Shown here: piece by piece, positions 61,828 through 64,000 of the stretch
Position numbering within the stretch: the stretch's first letter is position 1
Layout: each line of letters starts with the position of its first letter
DNA from: Streptomyces huiliensis
Lineage (GTDB): Bacteria; Actinomycetota; Actinomycetes; Streptomycetales; Streptomycetaceae
Length of the DNA: 64,000 bases
Direction: 5' to 3'
Assembly (NCBI RefSeq): GCF_020037025.1
Contig: NZ_JAIQLH010000026.1
Location: 1-64,000, forward strand
The notes under the pieces: generated by a model
What the model saw: the letters and a program-made list of their open reading frames with translations, nothing else
Told to the model about the DNA's origin: nothing
Databases searched by the model: none
Position numbers and translations under genes: made by a program

Positions 61828-61990
61828 GGACGGTGGCGGAGGTGCCGGACGGCGGCGGAGGCGCCGGGCGTCGGCGGAGGCGCCGGGCGTCGGCGGATGT
61901 GCCGGGCGTCGGCGGAGGCGCCGGGCGTCGGCGGATGTGCCGGACGGCGGCAGGAGGTGCCAGGCGTCGGCGGAGGTGCCGGGCGTCGCC
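61828..61990. repeat. 19-bp tandem repeat after the TetR gene
   Basis: Eight or nine copies of GGCGGAGGCGCCGGGCGTC and variants with a 19-bp period fill the gap between the convergent TetR and MFS genes. There is no spacer sequence. Confidence 0.88.
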
Positions 61991-62030
61991 GGGGCCCTGA
62001 GGCACTGACGGCCGCGCCGTACCGGAACCC

Positions 62031-63470
62031 TCACCCGTCCCCCCGCTCCCGGCACAGTGCGACCACGACGGCCCCCGCCAACGTCAGCCCCCCGGCCGCG
62101 AGCGCCGCGCGGCTCATGCCGAGCGCGGCCTCGTGGGCCGCCCCGCCGCCGTGCGGGACGGCCGCCATGACGGCGGCGACCAGGGCGACGCCCACCGACG
62201 AACCGAGGTACCGGGACGCGTTGTTGGCGGCGGATCCCACGGCCACCCGGTCGGCCGGCACGCTGCGCACGGCCAGCCCGGCGAGCGCCGCGTTCACCAC
62301 CCCGCTGCCGACGCCGGCGACGACGAGGCCGGGCAGGAACCGCCACCACGGCGCGTGTTCGCCGATCCCCGCGAGCGCGAGCTCGCCCGCGCCGCAGACG
62401 GCCAGCCCGGCCGCGACCTGGTGCCGGTCCGCCACCCGCCCCGCCAGCCGGCGGGCCTGCGGGGCGACGACGAACGACAGCCCCGACCAGACGCCCAGCA
62501 GGGCGGCGCTGCGCAGCGGCCCCATCCCGAACAGGCTCTGGGCGACCATCGGGACGTACGTCATGAGCCCCACCACGCCGGCGCCGATCACCAGGGCGCC
62601 GACCGCGGAGGCGGCGAAGGCGGGCCGCCGCAGCAGGCCGAGGTCCAACAGCGGTGCGGCGACCCGCCGTTCGACGACGACGAACGCCGCCAGCAGCGCC
62701 GCCGCGGCCACCAGGAGGACGACGACCCGCGGCCGCCCCCAGCCGCCGCGGCCCTCGACGAGCGCCCCGACGAGCAGGGCGACACCCAAGCCCAGGGTGA
62801 GCACGCCGGCGGCGTCGAAGCCGTGCCGCCGTTCGTTCCGCGACTCCTCCAGGGCGACCGCGCCCCACAGCGTGACCGCCGCCGAGAGGACGGCGAGGGC
62901 GACGTAACAGGCCCGCCAGTCCAGGCCCTTGACCAGCAAGGCGGCGAACACCGGCCCGACGGCGATGCCGCCGCCCACCATGGCGCCCCACAGGCCGGTG
63001 GCCCGCGCCCGTTCGGGGCCGGGCGGGAAGGCCCGGCCGACGAGGCCGAGGCCGGCGGCCAGCAGAGCGGCGCTGCCCGCGCCCTGCGCGAGCCGGCCGC
63101 ACACGAAGACGACGGTGCCGGGCGCCGTCGCGCACACCACGCAGGCCAGGACGAGCAGCAGGCCCCCGGCCACGAACGTCCGCTTGCGGCCCCGGTCGTC
63201 GGCCAGGCCGCCCGCCGCCATCAGGCTGGCGGCGAGCCCGACGCCGATGCCACCGAGGATCCACGTCCGCCCGGAGGCGCCGGAGCCCAGGTCGGACGCG
63301 ATGAGCCCGGCGGTGGGCACGGTCGCGGTGAAGTTCATGAGGACGAGCAGGGTCGCCGCGCACGCGACGGCCAGGGTCGTACGGGCGGCGGCCCGGTGTG
63401 CGGTGTATCCACCGGATTCACAGGGTCCGCCCGATTCGTCGGATGTGACGGGTGTGACGGTCACCGTCAT
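62031..63470 (-). CDS. MFS exporter, DHA2-like (14-span class)
   Basis: A 479-residue exporter from the ATG at 63470 with GGGGGG upstream. It has motif A-like GGLADDRGRKRTFVAGG, motif C-like GAMVGGGIAVGPVFAALL, and VGSAANNASRYLGSSVGVAL near the end, all DHA2-type. It is divergent from the HxlR gene, which probably controls it. Confidence 0.9.
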   Translation of the reverse strand: MTVTVTPVTSDESGGPCESGGYTAHRAAARTTLAVACAATLLVLMNFTATVPTAGLIASDLGSGASGRTWILGGIGVGLAASLMAAGGLADDRGRKRTFVAGGLLLVLACVVCATAPGTVVFVCGRLAQGAGSAALLAAGLGLVGRAFPPGPERARATGLWGAMVGGGIAVGPVFAALLVKGLDWRACYVALAVLSAAVTLWGAVALEESRNERRHGFDAAGVLTLGLGVALLVGALVEGRGGWGRPRVVVLLVAAAALLAAFVVVERRVAAPLLDLGLLRRPAFAASAVGALVIGAGVVGLMTYVPMVAQSLFGMGPLRSAALLGVWSGLSFVVAPQARRLAGRVADRHQVAAGLAVCGAGELALAGIGEHAPWWRFLPGLVVAGVGSGVVNAALAGLAVRSVPADRVAVGSAANNASRYLGSSVGVALVAAVMAAVPHGGGAAHEAALGMSRAALAAGGLTLAGAVVVALCRERGDG

Positions 63471-63491
63471 GGCTACCCCCCAGGGTCGGCT

Positions 63492-63529
63492 TGGTTCACT
63501 GATTGAACCACATGGTTCGGTGAATGAAC
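63492..63529. promoter_or_regulatory. HxlR-type operator candidates
   Basis: TGGTTCACTGATTGAACCA (63492-63510, 7-bp arms) is followed by GTTCGGTGAATGAAC (63515-63529, 4-bp arms). These similar dyads fill the 74-bp divergent region between the MFS and HxlR starts. Confidence 0.75.
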
Positions 63530-63544
63530 TGCTAACCTGAGGCG

Positions 63545-64000
63545 GTGGGATTGGGACGCGGATACACGGATCAGGACTGCTCACTGGCGCGCGCGCTGGA
63601 GGTGGTCGGCGAGCGCTGGACGCTCCTCGTCCTCCGCGACTGCTTCTACGGGGTGCGGCGGTTCGCCGACTTCCACGCCCACCTCGGCATCCCGCGGGCC
63701 GTCCTCACGGACCGGCTCAAGACGCTGACCTCGATGGGCCTCCTGGAGCGCCGCCCGCGCGCCACCGGCGTGGAGGTCGACTACCTCCTCACCGAGCGCG
63801 GCGTCGACCTCTGGCCGACGGTCTACGCCCTGGCGCAGTGGGGCGAACGGTGGCTCACTCCGGACGGCGCGCGCCGCCTCTTCAGCCACGCACCATGCGG
63901 CACGGACGTCACGCCTCTCGGCCTCTGCCCCACCTGCGACACCGTTCCACCCGCGGCCGACCTCGTCATCCGGCAGGGCCCGGGCGCCGATCCGACGCTC
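63545..64000 (+). CDS. HxlR-family regulator (runs off the right edge)
   Basis: The first 152 codons from a GTG: MGLGRGYTDQDCSLARALEV, then GERWTLLVLRDCFYGVRRFADF, ILTDRL-type segment AVLTDRLKTLTSMGLLERRP and YLLTERGVDLWPTVYALAQWGERW. This is the MarR-like HxlR winged helix. A Cys pair CPTC lies near the visible end. It likely senses a small molecule or redox cue through Cys12 and represses the divergent exporter. Confidence 0.92.
   Translation, partial: MGLGRGYTDQDCSLARALEVVGERWTLLVLRDCFYGVRRFADFHAHLGIPRAVLTDRLKTLTSMGLLERRPRATGVEVDYLLTERGVDLWPTVYALAQWGERWLTPDGARRLFSHAPCGTDVTPLGLCPTCDTVPPAADLVIRQGPGADPTL

Noticed and set aside
61828..61990. Possible CRISPR array
   Set aside because: Units are contiguous, 19 bp, without unique spacers, and no cas gene is near. 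The same applies to 56462-56646.

Overview
The window looks like a chromosomal segment of a Streptomyces or close relative. It is very GC-rich with third-position G/C codon bias, uses many GTG starts and AGGAGG-type ribosome sites, and carries actinomycete-typical families (SARP regulator, XRE/DUF397 pair with an RsbW-like ATPase, DUF6243, Streptomyces killer-toxin-like protein, Bcr/CflA and DHA-type exporters, many TetR genes). No rRNA, tRNA, CRISPR array or phage module was seen.

Layout. 1-7.8 kb holds housekeeping and accessory genes: a truncated SARP regulator, an M50-like membrane protease, an F420-dependent NADP reductase, an MFS exporter, type I methionine aminopeptidase, and a heme oxygenase whose promoter is overlaid by a near-consensus iron box. 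7.8-11.1 kb holds regulators and a PhzF-type isomerase. 11.3-14.9 kb is a compact lasso-peptide cluster: a 45-residue precursor, a macrolactam synthetase, an RRE protein, a leader protease and one unassigned gene. The precursor's last residues (SPDWFFNYNW) closely resemble the RES-701 endothelin-receptor antagonists. 14.9-19 kb has a divergent SDR/TetR pair and an abaA/whiJ-like regulatory locus. 19-23 kb is a mosaic with small secreted or orphan genes and three decayed genes (MFS exporter, IS5-type transposase, VOC protein). 22.9-35.7 kb is rich in secreted and hydrolytic proteins: trypsin-like protease, a CAP protein with duplicated FG-GAP repeats, esterases, a serine hydrolase, a killer-toxin-like crystallin. 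36-39.4 kb has an alkyl sulfatase and nadE.

39.5-46.6 kb is an iron/heme module. A sortase-type surface protein with two HtaA heme-binding domains is divergent from efeO-efeB-efeU, followed by a lipoprotein gene that overlaps efeU out of frame inside an 18-bp tandem repeat. Two imperfect iron boxes lie between htaA and efeO. Together with the iron-boxed heme oxygenase, this suggests coordinated iron and heme scavenging under DmdR/IdeR control.

46.6-64 kb has a primase/polymerase-like protein, a TetR gene with two strong palindromes next to a DUF6243 gene, dimethylargininase behind a perfect 14-bp inverted repeat, a TROVE (Ro60-like) protein, an Rsm22-type methyltransferase, several exporters, and a truncated HxlR regulator at the right edge. 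Short GC-rich tandem repeats (9-19 bp units) sit in many intergenic gaps.

Coordinates of starts were chosen from ribosome sites, signal peptides or family alignment from memory; no database search was run.
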